A DNA stretch of 18,625 bases from Pseudomonadota bacterium (GTDB lineage: Bacteria > Myxococcota > UBA9042 > PHBI01), in NCBI GenBank assembly GCA_005772945.1, contig SXIE01000422.1, positions 1 to 18,625 on the forward strand, in the 5' to 3' direction. The notes beneath the pieces were generated by a model. The model was not told the DNA's origin, did no database searches, and saw only the letters and a list, made by a program, of their open reading frames with translations. The translations under genes and the position numbers were made by a program. Position 1 is the first letter of the stretch; each line of letters starts with the position of its first letter. Of this stretch, positions 7,664-14,492 are shown piece by piece.

Positions 7664-7710
7664 GTCCACGCGCTTCGTGTAGAGCCTGCCACACGCGTTC
7701 GCGCGTGGAC
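7664..7710 (+). promoter_or_regulatory. competing inverted repeats in the divergent intergenic region
   Basis: CGCGTG (7702-7707) can pair with CACGCG (7692-7697) around a TTCG tetraloop. Alternatively, as CGCGTGGAC (7702-7710), it can pair with GTCCACGCG (7664-7672). The two structures are mutually exclusive. They lie 28-74 bp before the ATG at 7738 and may act as an operator or a leader structure. Confidence 0.4.
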
Positions 7711-7737
7711 CACCCCTCCGTCGATCGGGAAAGAGGC

Positions 7738-9258
7738 ATGCGACGCCCTGCCGTCCTCGCGTTTGCGCACGCGCTGGCTTTTATCCAGGTCGCCCCGATC
7801 GCCGCCTGCGGCGACGCATCCCGGAAGACCGTCACGCTGTGGGTTGAGCACGCCCACGCCCGGGCGGTCGGCGCCGGCGCCGCCCCCAACGGCGGCGATG
7901 GCGCCGATACCGCCGATACCGCCGATGGCCCCAATGCCGCCGATACCGCCGGAACCGCCACCACCCTCACCGACATCACGACGACCGCCGACACGCACGA
8001 CCGAGACACCGATTCCCCCTCCGACACCGGACCTGCCCCGGACGACGTGACCGCCGCGCTCCATCCGGCAACCTATCCGCGCGACCGCATCCATTCTCCC
8101 ATCACGCCCTTCATCGTACGCCGCCTCCAGGCCATTCGCGGCCTCGACCCCGACTTGGCGGACGACGTCTTCATGAAGGTCGGCGCCTCCACGACGGCGA
8201 GCGCATCGTTCCTCAAGTGCTTCGCCACGTCGGCGGTCGACCTCGGCGCCTACACCCACCTCCAGCCGACCCTCGACACCTTCTTGGCGGGCGATGCCGA
8301 CGGCACCGACCCGTTCTCACGCAAAACGCTCGCGGCCGAGTCAGGCGTGAGCGCGAGCTGGGCGATCGCCGGCGACCCCTCGCCGCTCGAAGCCGAGTAC
8401 CTCGCCATCGGCCCGACCATCGCGTTCGTCCACTACGGCACGAACGACATGGGCATGGGCTCGACCTACGAGTCGGCGCTTTGGGGTTTCGCCGAGAACC
8501 TATGGACGCTCACGGACGACCTCTTGTCGTGGGGCGTCGTGCCCGTGCTCGGGACCATCGCCCGCCGACTCGACAGCGCCGCGGCGGACGCATGGGTTCC
8601 GACCTACAACCACATCGTCGCCGGCTTGGCCGAGGGTCGACAGATCCCGCTCTTCGACGCCTACCTCGCGTACGAGCCCCTGCCCAACCACGGCATCGCC
8701 GGCGACGGCATCCACGGCACGACCTATAGTGGTGGCGCGTGCAAGTTCACGCACCAAGGCCTGGCCTACGCGCTCAACGTCCGGAACCTCGAAACGCTCG
8801 TGGCCCTCGAGCGACTCGGGGCCGCGATGCGCGACGGCGAGGCCCTCGATCCGCCCGGCGATCCCGTCACGGGCGTCGGCATCGTCGACGATCCGATCGT
8901 CATCGCCGCGCTGCCCTTCAGCGACCTGCGCTCGACCGACCAGGCGACCTCGGACGCCTTCGATCGCTACGACGGCTGTGACGCGAGCGCGGACGAGTCC
9001 GGTCCCGAATTCGTGTACACCCTCACGCTCGCGGCACCGACGCGCATTCGCGCGATCGTGGCCGATCGTGACGGCGTCGACATCGACCTCCATCTGCTCG
9101 ACGACAGCGGCACGGCCGACGGTTGCTTGGCGCGCGCTCACCGCCTCATCGACGCCGACCTCGAGCCCGGCACTTACTACTTCGTCCTCGATACGTTCGT
9201 CTCACAGGGCGTGCCGCAAGCCGGCGAGTACCTCTTCGCCGTGTTCGCCAACCCCTGA
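7738..9258 (+). CDS. SGNH/GDSL-like hydrolase lipoprotein with PPC-like C-terminal domain
   Basis: A 506-residue lipoprotein. ATG 7738 (purine-rich AAAGAGG just upstream) starts a signal peptide with Ile-Ala-Ala-Cys (Cys24); an in-frame GTG at 7705 only adds a charged extension. An Asp/Thr/Ala linker runs to about residue 105. The hydrolase domain shows the SGNH blocks: Val-Gly-Ala-Ser with Ser151 as the likely nucleophile, Gly-Thr-Asn-Asp with Asn236, and Asp323-Gly-Ile-His326. The first block reads Gly-Ala-Ser in place of the usual Gly-Asp-Ser. Residues from about 410 resemble a bacterial pre-peptidase C-terminal (PPC) beta domain (Phe-Val-Tyr-Thr-Leu-Thr ... Val-Asp-Ile-Asp-Leu ... Gly-Thr-Tyr-Tyr-Phe-Val-Leu-Asp). 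The likely role is an esterase or acyl/acetyl hydrolase at the cell surface; the substrate is unknown. It converges on the M23 gene 25 bp away. Confidence 0.85.
   Translation: MRRPAVLAFAHALAFIQVAPIAACGDASRKTVTLWVEHAHARAVGAGAAPNGGDGADTADTADGPNAADTAGTATTLTDITTTADTHDRDTDSPSDTGPAPDDVTAALHPATYPRDRIHSPITPFIVRRLQAIRGLDPDLADDVFMKVGASTTASASFLKCFATSAVDLGAYTHLQPTLDTFLAGDADGTDPFSRKTLAAESGVSASWAIAGDPSPLEAEYLAIGPTIAFVHYGTNDMGMGSTYESALWGFAENLWTLTDDLLSWGVVPVLGTIARRLDSAAADAWVPTYNHIVAGLAEGRQIPLFDAYLAYEPLPNHGIAGDGIHGTTYSGGACKFTHQGLAYALNVRNLETLVALERLGAAMRDGEALDPPGDPVTGVGIVDDPIVIAALPFSDLRSTDQATSDAFDRYDGCDASADESGPEFVYTLTLAAPTRIRAIVADRDGVDIDLHLLDDSGTADGCLARAHRLIDADLEPGTYYFVLDTFVSQGVPQAGEYLFAVFANP
7903..7956 (+). 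repeat. degenerate 9-bp repeat encoding Ala-Asp-Thr linker
   Basis: Repeats of gccgatacc, some altered, encode the flexible Ala-Asp-Thr stretch after the lipidated Cys of the SGNH hydrolase. The codons are in phase with the repeat, which suggests expansion by slippage. Confidence 0.7.
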
Positions 9259-9276
9259 CGGCACCCTCGCGCGGTC

Positions 9277-9294
9277 CCCGACCCTACGGTCGGG
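9277..9294. terminator. hairpin between convergent genes
   Basis: CCCGACC (9277-9283) and GGTCGGG (9288-9294) form a perfect 7-bp stem with loop CTAC. The loop contains the TAG stop codon of the minus-strand M23 gene, and the hairpin starts 18 bp after the plus-strand stop at 9258. It could serve both directions, but no T-tract follows. Confidence 0.5.
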
Positions 9295-10609
9295 TGTCGG
9301 AATCCGGCGACGCCGGCGAATTCGGCGAAGTCGGTACCCCGGGCGCCTCCGGAGCCTTCACCGCGCGGCACGGCCGCGACACCTCGAGCCGCCAGCGCGC
9401 CTCGCGCAGCCACTTCTTCATCTCGGCGACCGTCCCGGCCGGCCACGCCTCGACCCAGACCGCGAGCGCCAGGTCGGCCTTGGGTTTCAGGTCGAGCGCC
9501 GCGACGCCGCCCTTGGTCCCGCTCTTCCTCGACGTGAAGGACGCCTTCCTTGCGGCGGCGCGCGTGCCCTTGGTGCCCGAGAACCAGACGGCCCCGCGCG
9601 CGTCGGCGATCTGGAGCCGTGGCGTCCAGTTGCCCTTGTCGAGCCGCGTCAGCCTGAACGTCCACGCGCCATCGAGGCGCGCCTCGCCCGCGGGCAGCGC
9701 GATCGCCGTCCGCAGGCCATTCGCGAAGTCGCCCTTGACAGTCCAGGCGCCGCACGTCGCGGGTCGCGACGGCAGACGCTCATCCGCGTCGCTGACCGTG
9801 CTCGTCGCGTCGTTCTTGGCCACGGCCTCGGCGTCGGCCCTGCGCTGCTTGGCCTCCTCGCGCAGGCGCCGCATGAGCTTGACGGCGGCCGCCGTGTACT
9901 CCGCGCGCACCGGGTTGGCGACGCGGTTGCCCCACTTGCACGTGACGTGGGTCGACCCGACCCCGAACAGCGCGCCGAGCTCGACCGCCTTGCCGTCGCG
10001 ATCCTCGAGCTCCATGTGAATGTGCGGCCCCGAGTCTTGCACGCCCGTGCCGCCGAGCAGCGCCACCTCGTCCCCGGGCGCGACGACGTCGCCGATCGCC
10101 AGGCGCGGGTGCACCGCTGCCAGGTGCATGTAGGTGTAGGTGTACCCCTTGAAAGGGCCGTCCAGGATGGCGAGCGTGATGTACCCGCCCGAGCGCCAGC
10201 GGCCATACCCGGCCGTGAAAAAGTGGACGCGCCCGTACTCGGGGATCTCGCGCGAGGCCGGCAGATCCGCGCTGCCACGGCGCGCGGTCGCGATCATGAG
10301 CGGCGCGCCGCAGCGCTCCGGGTCGCTCGCGGGCGTCGCGAACGCGAGGACGCGCGAACGGGCCATGGCGCGGACCGGGGTCCCGAGCCCGTGGTCCTTG
10401 CCGACCCCCCCGATGTCGAGCGCGCGGTGTCCGCCCCGCGCGCCGGCGCAGTCGGTCCAACCGCGAAAGAGATCATCGAGCGGGTAGGGCAGAACGAGCC
10501 CGTTCTCGAGGCGGAAGACGCCGTAGAGCTCGGCCGGGCCGAGCTTGTCGAGCGGGCTCGCCGTCACCAGCGACCACGCAGCGGACACCGATATCAGGAT
10601 GGAAAGCAC
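9284..10609 (-). CDS. M23/LytM-type metallopeptidase
   Basis: A 441-residue protein starting at GTG 10609, chosen for GAGGA at 10617-10621 (7-nt spacing) and for the signal-like hydrophobic N-terminus. The open frame continues upstream to 10798, but that part lies in intergenic repeat sequence. The zinc site of lysostaphin/LytM peptidases is complete: His61-x-x-x-Asp65 (His-Arg-Ala-Leu-Asp) and His196-Ile-His198, with another conserved His162 between them. The domain spans about 55-230, including Tyr-Thr-Tyr-Met-His-Leu and Gly-Asp-x-Val-Ala-Pro-Gly-Asp, both typical of M23. It should cut peptidoglycan cross-bridges or short peptides outside the cytoplasm. A charged helix (about 235-270) leads to a C-terminal domain of unknown fold, followed by a Pro/Ser-rich end. 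Large insertions between the two zinc motifs, longer than in minimal LytM, may shape substrate choice. Confidence 0.88.
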   Translation of the reverse strand: MLSILISVSAAWSLVTASPLDKLGPAELYGVFRLENGLVLPYPLDDLFRGWTDCAGARGGHRALDIGGVGKDHGLGTPVRAMARSRVLAFATPASDPERCGAPLMIATARRGSADLPASREIPEYGRVHFFTAGYGRWRSGGYITLAILDGPFKGYTYTYMHLAAVHPRLAIGDVVAPGDEVALLGGTGVQDSGPHIHMELEDRDGKAVELGALFGVGSTHVTCKWGNRVANPVRAEYTAAAVKLMRRLREEAKQRRADAEAVAKNDATSTVSDADERLPSRPATCGAWTVKGDFANGLRTAIALPAGEARLDGAWTFRLTRLDKGNWTPRLQIADARGAVWFSGTKGTRAAARKASFTSRKSGTKGGVAALDLKPKADLALAVWVEAWPAGTVAEMKKWLREARWRLEVSRPCRAVKAPEAPGVPTSPNSPASPDSDTRP

Positions 10610-10761
10610 GCGCGATTCCTCGGGATTCTCCGGTGCCAGGCGATGCGCGCATGGCCCGCGTGAGGGCGGAAGATACGCGAGTTGGGCCCGAACACGCGAG
10701 CAGTCGCTTCCGATTCCGTTCGGCGCACGAATCGCCACCACCGCCTCGCGCCTTGCCGCGA

Positions 10762-10805
10762 GGACTTCTTGCGCAAGAACGTCCACCTTCTTGCGCAAGA
10801 AGTCC
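10762..10805. repeat. 44-bp doubly palindromic element, copy 1
   Basis: Two 18-bp arms, GGACTTCTTGCGCAAGAA (10762-10779) and its exact reverse complement (10788-10805), flank an 8-bp spacer. Each arm itself contains the perfect 14-bp palindrome TTCTTGCGCAAGAA. It lies between the divergent M23 and propeller-lipoprotein genes, 47 bp before the GTG at 10852. A second copy with identical arms is at 13522-13565. It may be a dispersed REP/MITE-like element or a regulator binding site. Confidence 0.85.
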
Positions 10806-10817
10806 CCGCAACCGCGC

Positions 10818-10845
10818 TCGACATAGGCGCCCGATCTGCTAGGTT
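10818..10845 (+). promoter_or_regulatory. candidate promoter of the propeller lipoprotein
   Basis: TCGACA (10818-10823), a 16-bp spacer and TAGGTT (10840-10845, preceded by TGC) lie 6 nt before the GTG at 10852. No Shine-Dalgarno is visible, so a leaderless transcript is likely if the promoter is real. Confidence 0.4.
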
Positions 10846-10851
10846 CAGTCG

Positions 10852-12033
10852 GTGACTGGATTCGCCCCGTGCCTCTTCGCGATCGGATGCGTCGTCGTTG
10901 GCTGCCAGCCGGGCGGGGGCCTGCCCGCCACCGCGGACGAGGGGCCTGGGGTCGTCGAGGTCATCGCGGCCGAGTCGGCCGAGTCCCTTGAGACCGAGGC
11001 ACCGAGCGCCGACACGGGCGTGCCCGTGGGCGTCGAGCCCGAAGCCTCGGAGGTCGCCGCCGAGCCCGAAGCCTCGGAGGTCGCCGCCGAGACTGAAGCC
11101 TCCGAGGTCGCCGCCGAGACCGAAACCTCCGAGGTCGCTGCCGAGACCGAAACTTCCGAGGTCGCTGCCGAGACCGAGACCACGCTTGCGGAGGCGGAAG
11201 TCGGCCTCGACACCGCGCCTCCATCGGGCACCGCGTACGGCGCGCCGATCCCTCTGGGCGCCCTCAGCGGCGCCCCGGAGACCTCGGGCATCGTGGCCAG
11301 CCGCGACCACCCCGGGATCTTCTGGATACACAACGACTCGGGGAACCCGGCCGAGATCCTCGCGATCGACACGACCCCGCGCGTCGTCGCGACGATCGCG
11401 CTACCCGATGCGCAGAACCAGGACTGGGAGGCCATCGCGCTCATGCCGCGCGCGGGCGTCGACGCGCTCTATGTCGGCGACATCGGCGACAACGTCGCCC
11501 GCATCACCGAGGGTGTTGCCAGCGGTCGCCTCGGCACGATCCGCCTCTATCGGTTCGACGAGCCCGATCCCGCCTCGCAAGAGCCAGTGGCCGCGGTCGA
11601 GGCGCCCGAGACCATCGACTTGACCTATCCGGACGGGCCTCACGACTGCGAGAGCCTCTTCCTCGACCCGGCAACCGGCGACGCCTACGTCTTCTCGAAG
11701 GTCCGCGCGGGAGACGCGACGCTGTACGTCGCGCGCGCGCCGCTCGTCGGGCCAGGCCCGATCGCGCTGACGGCCGTTGCCACACTCGACATGGGTTGGA
11801 TCACCGCGGCCGATCTCGCCGCCGATGGCACGCGGCTCGCGGTCCGGAGCTACGGCGAGATCCGCGTCTTCCAGATCGCGGGCTCGATCGCCGACGCGCT
11901 GGCGACCACGCCCTGGAGGCCCTCGGCCGAGGGTTCCGCAGCCGAGGCGATCGCGTTTGGCGCGGGGAGCTACGACCTCTACACCATCGCCGAGGGCGAG
12001 GGCGCCACGCTGTTCCAGATCCCCTGGGAGTAG
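10852..12033 (+). CDS. lipoprotein with 9-residue repeat stalk and beta-propeller-like domain
   Basis: A 393-residue protein starting at GTG 10852. The signal peptide ends in Val-Val-Gly-Cys (Cys18; Cys13 is an alternative). Residues 64-108 are five near-perfect copies of a 9-residue Glu-Ala-Ser-Glu-Val-Ala-Ala-Glu-Thr repeat, a very acidic stalk. The globular part (about 125-393) has repeating beta-strand blocks with Ile-His-Asn-Asp-Ser-Gly, Asp-Trp-Glu-Ala-Ile-Ala and Val-Gly-Asp-Ile-Gly-Asp-Asn. I associate these with beta-propeller proteins of the SdiA-regulated/esterase-like kind; the Asp-rich loops may bind calcium. It is likely a surface-exposed binding or hydrolytic protein, with the substrate unknown. 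It stands alone: divergent from the M23 gene across the palindromic element and convergent with the calpain-like gene. Confidence 0.8.
   Translation: MTGFAPCLFAIGCVVVGCQPGGGLPATADEGPGVVEVIAAESAESLETEAPSADTGVPVGVEPEASEVAAEPEASEVAAETEASEVAAETETSEVAAETETSEVAAETETTLAEAEVGLDTAPPSGTAYGAPIPLGALSGAPETSGIVASRDHPGIFWIHNDSGNPAEILAIDTTPRVVATIALPDAQNQDWEAIALMPRAGVDALYVGDIGDNVARITEGVASGRLGTIRLYRFDEPDPASQEPVAAVEAPETIDLTYPDGPHDCESLFLDPATGDAYVFSKVRAGDATLYVARAPLVGPGPIALTAVATLDMGWITAADLAADGTRLAVRSYGEIRVFQIAGSIADALATTPWRPSAEGSAAEAIAFGAGSYDLYTIAEGEGATLFQIPWE
11041..11175 (+). repeat. 27-bp tandem repeat, five copies (protein stalk)
   Basis: Five consecutive 27-bp units encode the acidic 9-residue repeat of the lipoprotein. 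Copies differ mostly at one or a few bases, with a gradient of changes along the array (GCC to ACC/ACT, GCC to GCT), as expected after recent duplication. Confidence 0.9.
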
Positions 12034-12135
12034 CGGCGCGGGACCTGAATCGCCTCATCGCCTGCCTTGCAGCTCATGACACGTCGGCGGCCGGCGCTCG
12101 CGATCGGAGTCCGCCGCCGCCAGCGCCGAGCCGCG

Positions 12136-13017
12136 TCAGGAAGCGGCGCCCGGTAGATAGCCGACATGCACGGTGTCGAATTGCTTGACGAACGCCTTGA
12201 ACGGCGTTGGCGGATCCGGAGCGCGATGGTGTGGGTTCTTCTTGACCACGGTGCCGGACTTCCAGTCCTTGCCGGTCAGGCTCAAGACAGAGAACGCGTG
12301 ACGCTGACCTTCGCCGTAGGGGCAATCGGCAACGACAGGTCGGCCCTGCTTGAGCCACGTCGTGATGTTGGCCCATGTCTCCGCGGCCTTCGCGTCATCG
12401 CCAGAAATGCTGGCTTGCTCCGCCTTACGACCGGTGAGCGCCCGGAAAACGGAGTCCGCGCCACCGCCCTCGATGCCCGCATAGTCCTTGCCGGCCCAAG
12501 CGGCATACGCCTTTTCGATCAGCATCGGCCAGATCTCGACTTCGCGCTCGTTCGAGTCGGCCCCTGGCTGCGCATAGTTCGCTGTCGGCTGCGGGAGCTG
12601 CCGGGCCGCTTTCGGGGTCGGCGGGTCCTCGGCCTTCTGGCGCCACGCGACCGCGAATTGGAAATCGGGGGTGACGCTGACCCACTCGACCTTTCCATCC
12701 GTCCCGAAAAAGCGCACCGAGTAACGCTCGCTCTTGCCGTGCGGGGTGATCATCGCCATGACTTGATCCGGCTTCTTGGCAGCCAAGGACGTCAGCGCCG
12801 CCATCAGATAACAGTCGCCGATTCTCCCTTGTTGGACGTCCTGGACCGAGACCCCCTTGATGAAGGGTCGACCAGCCGTTGGCCGTCGGGCCTCGACCTC
12901 GTACGTCGCGTCGGGTATTGCGGCGGGCTCCTGCGAGGACGGCTTTTTCGGTGCGGGCGTGGCTTGCCCCTTCATCTGGACGAGGGCCTCGGGGCCTGCA
13001 AAGGCGCCATGGATCAC
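12136..13017 (-). CDS. calpain-like (C2) cysteine protease
   Basis: A 293-residue protein with a full calpain-type active site: Gln63-Gly-x-x-Gly-Asp-Cys69 (Cys nucleophile after the oxyanion Gln), His240 in Arg-His-Ala-Phe-Ser-Val, and Asn261 in Lys-Asn-Pro. Between them, Ile-Trp-Pro-Met-Leu-Ile-Glu-Lys-Ala-Tyr (from residue 162) and Gly-Gly-Gly-Ala-Asp-Ser ... Leu-Thr-Gly match the conserved calpain core. No signal peptide and no calcium-binding C2-like domain are seen. The GTG start at 13017 overlaps the upstream stop (GTGA) and has no Shine-Dalgarno, so it depends on translational coupling or frameshifting from the small ORF before it. Its own N-terminus (Ala-Leu-Val-Gln-Met-Lys-Gly) resembles leader sequences of secreted effectors. 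It could be an exported toxin or a regulatory protease. Confidence 0.87.
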   Translation of the reverse strand: MIHGAFAGPEALVQMKGQATPAPKKPSSQEPAAIPDATYEVEARRPTAGRPFIKGVSVQDVQQGRIGDCYLMAALTSLAAKKPDQVMAMITPHGKSERYSVRFFGTDGKVEWVSVTPDFQFAVAWRQKAEDPPTPKAARQLPQPTANYAQPGADSNEREVEIWPMLIEKAYAAWAGKDYAGIEGGGADSVFRALTGRKAEQASISGDDAKAAETWANITTWLKQGRPVVADCPYGEGQRHAFSVLSLTGKDWKSGTVVKKNPHHRAPDPPTPFKAFVKQFDTVHVGYLPGAAS

Positions 13018-13217
13018 GTCGAGGTGCGCGAGGCTAGGGCCCGCTGGGCGGCGGCTTTCTGCTGCACGGGGGTGAGCGCCCTCATCTGGGTCGCGTAGTC
13101 CTTGCCGCGCAGCGCCGCCTTGCGCTGGACGCGACTCGGTGACGACGTCGGCGACCGCGCCGGCTGGCTCGTGGGGCTCGTCTGGGACTCGGCTCCGGGG
13201 ATCGTCTCGAGGGCCAT
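13014..13217 (-). CDS. 67-residue leader ORF coupled to the calpain-like protease
   Basis: The ATG at 13217 is preceded by GGAG (13227-13224) with a 6-nt gap. A longer frame from 13313 lacks such a site. The product is a Ser/Thr/Pro-rich segment followed by Val-Gln-Arg-Lys-Ala-Ala-Leu-Arg-Gly-Lys-Asp-Tyr-Ala ... Leu-Thr-Pro-Val-Gln. It resembles the N-terminal disordered leaders found on proteins associated with extracellular contractile injection systems, where Val-Gln-Arg-Lys and Leu-x-Pro-Val-Gln motifs recur. Its TGA stop overlaps the GTG of the protease. Either it is a separate coupled peptide or the two frames were once one gene split by a frameshift. The protease frame begins with a similar Val-Gln-Met-Lys-Gly motif, which favours the second view. 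The link to injection systems is inference. Confidence 0.62.
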   Translation of the reverse strand: MALETIPGAESQTSPTSQPARSPTSSPSRVQRKAALRGKDYATQMRALTPVQQKAAAQRALASRTST

Positions 13218-13570
13218 GCGTGACTCCGTCCGCACGTGGAGGTCGGCGCGCGCCGACGGTTGCGCGACGAAGCCTCCAAGCGTCCTAGGACCCGACGTCG
13301 ACCACCCTAGCACCGTTCGAATCGGGCTCCGCGTAAGCGCCTCGGCCCGCGCTGGAATTGAGCACTTCTTCTCTCTGCGCCGACGACGATCATCGAACCG
13401 CCAGGTGCCGGGAGAGCTTGTTCAGGGGTTTGCCCGGTAGGGGCACCGGTTCGCGCGGTATGCGGACGACCGCAGATCTGGACGCTCGGCGGAGCCGGCC
13501 CCGCCATCGCGGCCGACACGAGGACTTCTTGCGCAAGAAGTCCCACCTTCTTGCGCAAGAAGTCCCCGCG
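13218..13570. other. intergenic region with no convincing gene
   Basis: These 353 bp separate two minus-strand genes. They contain the leader region of the calpain unit, a TAGGGT box (13309-13304, minus strand) without a recognisable -35, the palindromes TCCTAGGA and GACGTC around 13283-13300, and the 44-bp double palindrome at 13522-13565. Frames that cross the region are Arg-rich or start inside the palindrome and are not believable proteins. Confidence 0.7.
13522..13565. repeat. 44-bp doubly palindromic element, copy 2
   Basis: The same 18-bp inverted arms as copy 1 (13522-13539 and 13548-13565) flank the spacer GTCCCACC. In this copy the first half also forms a perfect 22-bp palindrome (13522-13543). 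It begins 5 bp after the stop codon of the minus-strand gene at 13571, where the transcript could fold into one 18-bp stem or two smaller hairpins and help terminate transcription. No T-tract follows. Confidence 0.88.
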
Positions 13571-14362
13571 TCAACGCGCTCTGGGCAGCGCCTTCGCCAA
13601 GACCTTCGCCAGCGCGCCGAGCTTGGCCAAGGGGACGCGGATCTTCACGTCGGCGCCGCGCTTGGCGCCCATCGCCACAAGCGCGATCTCGGCGTCGGCC
13701 AGACCGGGCGCCGCGCGGAGCTCGGCTTCGAGCATCACCAGCAGCTCCTCTTCTTCCGCGGTCGTCGTGCGCCCGTTCTTGCGGTCGCCGCGCGCCCGTC
13801 GGATCGCCATGGCCGCTTCGCGGATCTCGCGCGTCGAGGCCTTGGCGACGCGCAGGGTCTCGCCCGAGGGCAGCTTCAGGCGCGCGTTCTGCAGATCGGC
13901 GGGCGTGTCGTCCTCGGGCGTCGCGTCGGCGAGATCGAGCAGCGCTGCGGCCCGCTCCTGACCGACCGCGATGAGCAGCGGCGCATCGACGCGCTCGGTC
14001 AGCGCGAGCAGCTGAGTCGCCTTGCTCAGCGACATGTCGAGATCGCGCTCGCACACCTCGGCGAAAGAGCCGCGCCCCAGCGCCTTGAACACGTCGTCCG
14101 TGCGCAGGATCCGGAGCGCGTCTGCAACCTCGAGGAAGTTCGAGGCCATGTCGCGTCGGCGCGCCTGGACCAGCGCGATCGCCCCAAGGCCCTCGGCGCG
14201 ATGGCGGCGGACGGCCGCGTCGTGGGCGGCCTTGGCGTTCTTGGCGAGGGCCGGCGGCAGCGCGCGCGCGGGCTTCCGGGCGCCTGCCGCAGGCGCTGCG
14301 CCAGTCTTGGCAGTCTGGGGAATTTTGGCAGTCTTGGCAGTCGGGGCGGTGCGAGCCTTCAT
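13571..14362 (-). CDS. uncharacterised protein with basic tail and HTH-like core
   Basis: A 263-residue cytoplasmic protein of unknown family. Residues 1-55 are rich in Lys, Ala, Pro and Thr, like a histone-H1 type nucleic-acid binding tail, and are partly encoded by short repeats. Residues about 75-145 are helical: Phe-Ala-Glu-Val-Cys-Glu ... Met-Ser-Leu-Ser-Lys-Ala-Thr-Gln-Leu-Leu has the spacing of a ParB/KorB-like helix-turn-helix, followed by an Ala/Leu-rich helix. Residues 195-215 are a Glu-rich helix. The C-terminus (Ala-Asp-Val-Lys-Ile-Arg-Val-Pro-Leu-Ala-Lys-Leu) looks like a small beta-alpha unit. DNA binding is an inference from charge and helix pattern. It is divergent from the metal efflux operon and could be its regulator, but it does not look like MerR, ArsR or a two-component protein. 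The palindromic element follows its stop codon. Confidence 0.72.
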   Translation of the reverse strand: MKARTAPTAKTAKIPQTAKTGAAPAAGARKPARALPPALAKNAKAAHDAAVRRHRAEGLGAIALVQARRRDMASNFLEVADALRILRTDDVFKALGRGSFAEVCERDLDMSLSKATQLLALTERVDAPLLIAVGQERAAALLDLADATPEDDTPADLQNARLKLPSGETLRVAKASTREIREAAMAIRRARGDRKNGRTTTAEEEELLVMLEAELRAAPGLADAEIALVAMGAKRGADVKIRVPLAKLGALAKVLAKALPRAR

Positions 14363-14455
14363 CCCGCCATTTTCGGCGGAGTGCGCCGTTTCGTCCAGAC
14401 CACGTCGACGCCGCCTACGCCGCCGGGCATGGGATCACCCAGACGCGCGCCATTC

Positions 14456-14484
14456 TTGCGCGCGAAACGCCATACTGATAACGT
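14456..14484 (+). promoter_or_regulatory. weak candidate promoter of the efflux operon
   Basis: TTGCGC (14456-14461), a 17-bp spacer and TAACGT (14479-14484) lie 8 nt before the ATG at 14493. Both boxes match only half of the sigma-70 consensus. No Shine-Dalgarno precedes the ATG. Confidence 0.25.
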
Positions 14485-14492
14485 CCGCGGCC

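Noticed and set aside
8729..10663. A 644-codon plus-strand frame
   Set aside because: It runs across the end of the SGNH gene and antisense to the M23 gene, whose zinc motifs are clear; its composition is Arg/Ser-rich.
12166..13098. Plus-strand frame opposite the calpain-like gene
   Set aside because: The minus strand carries the complete Cys/His/Asn triad; the plus frame has no recognisable domain.
13307..13558. Minus-strand small ORF starting in the palindromic element
   Set aside because: It starts with TTG inside the palindrome and continues through intergenic sequence with no domain. A similar Met-Arg-Lys-Lys-Val start at copy 1 is just the palindrome translated.
13522..13565. Interpretation of the double palindrome as a CIRCE or CRISPR repeat
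   Set aside because: The sequence does not match CIRCE, and there are only two copies 2.7 kb apart without spacer units or cas genes.
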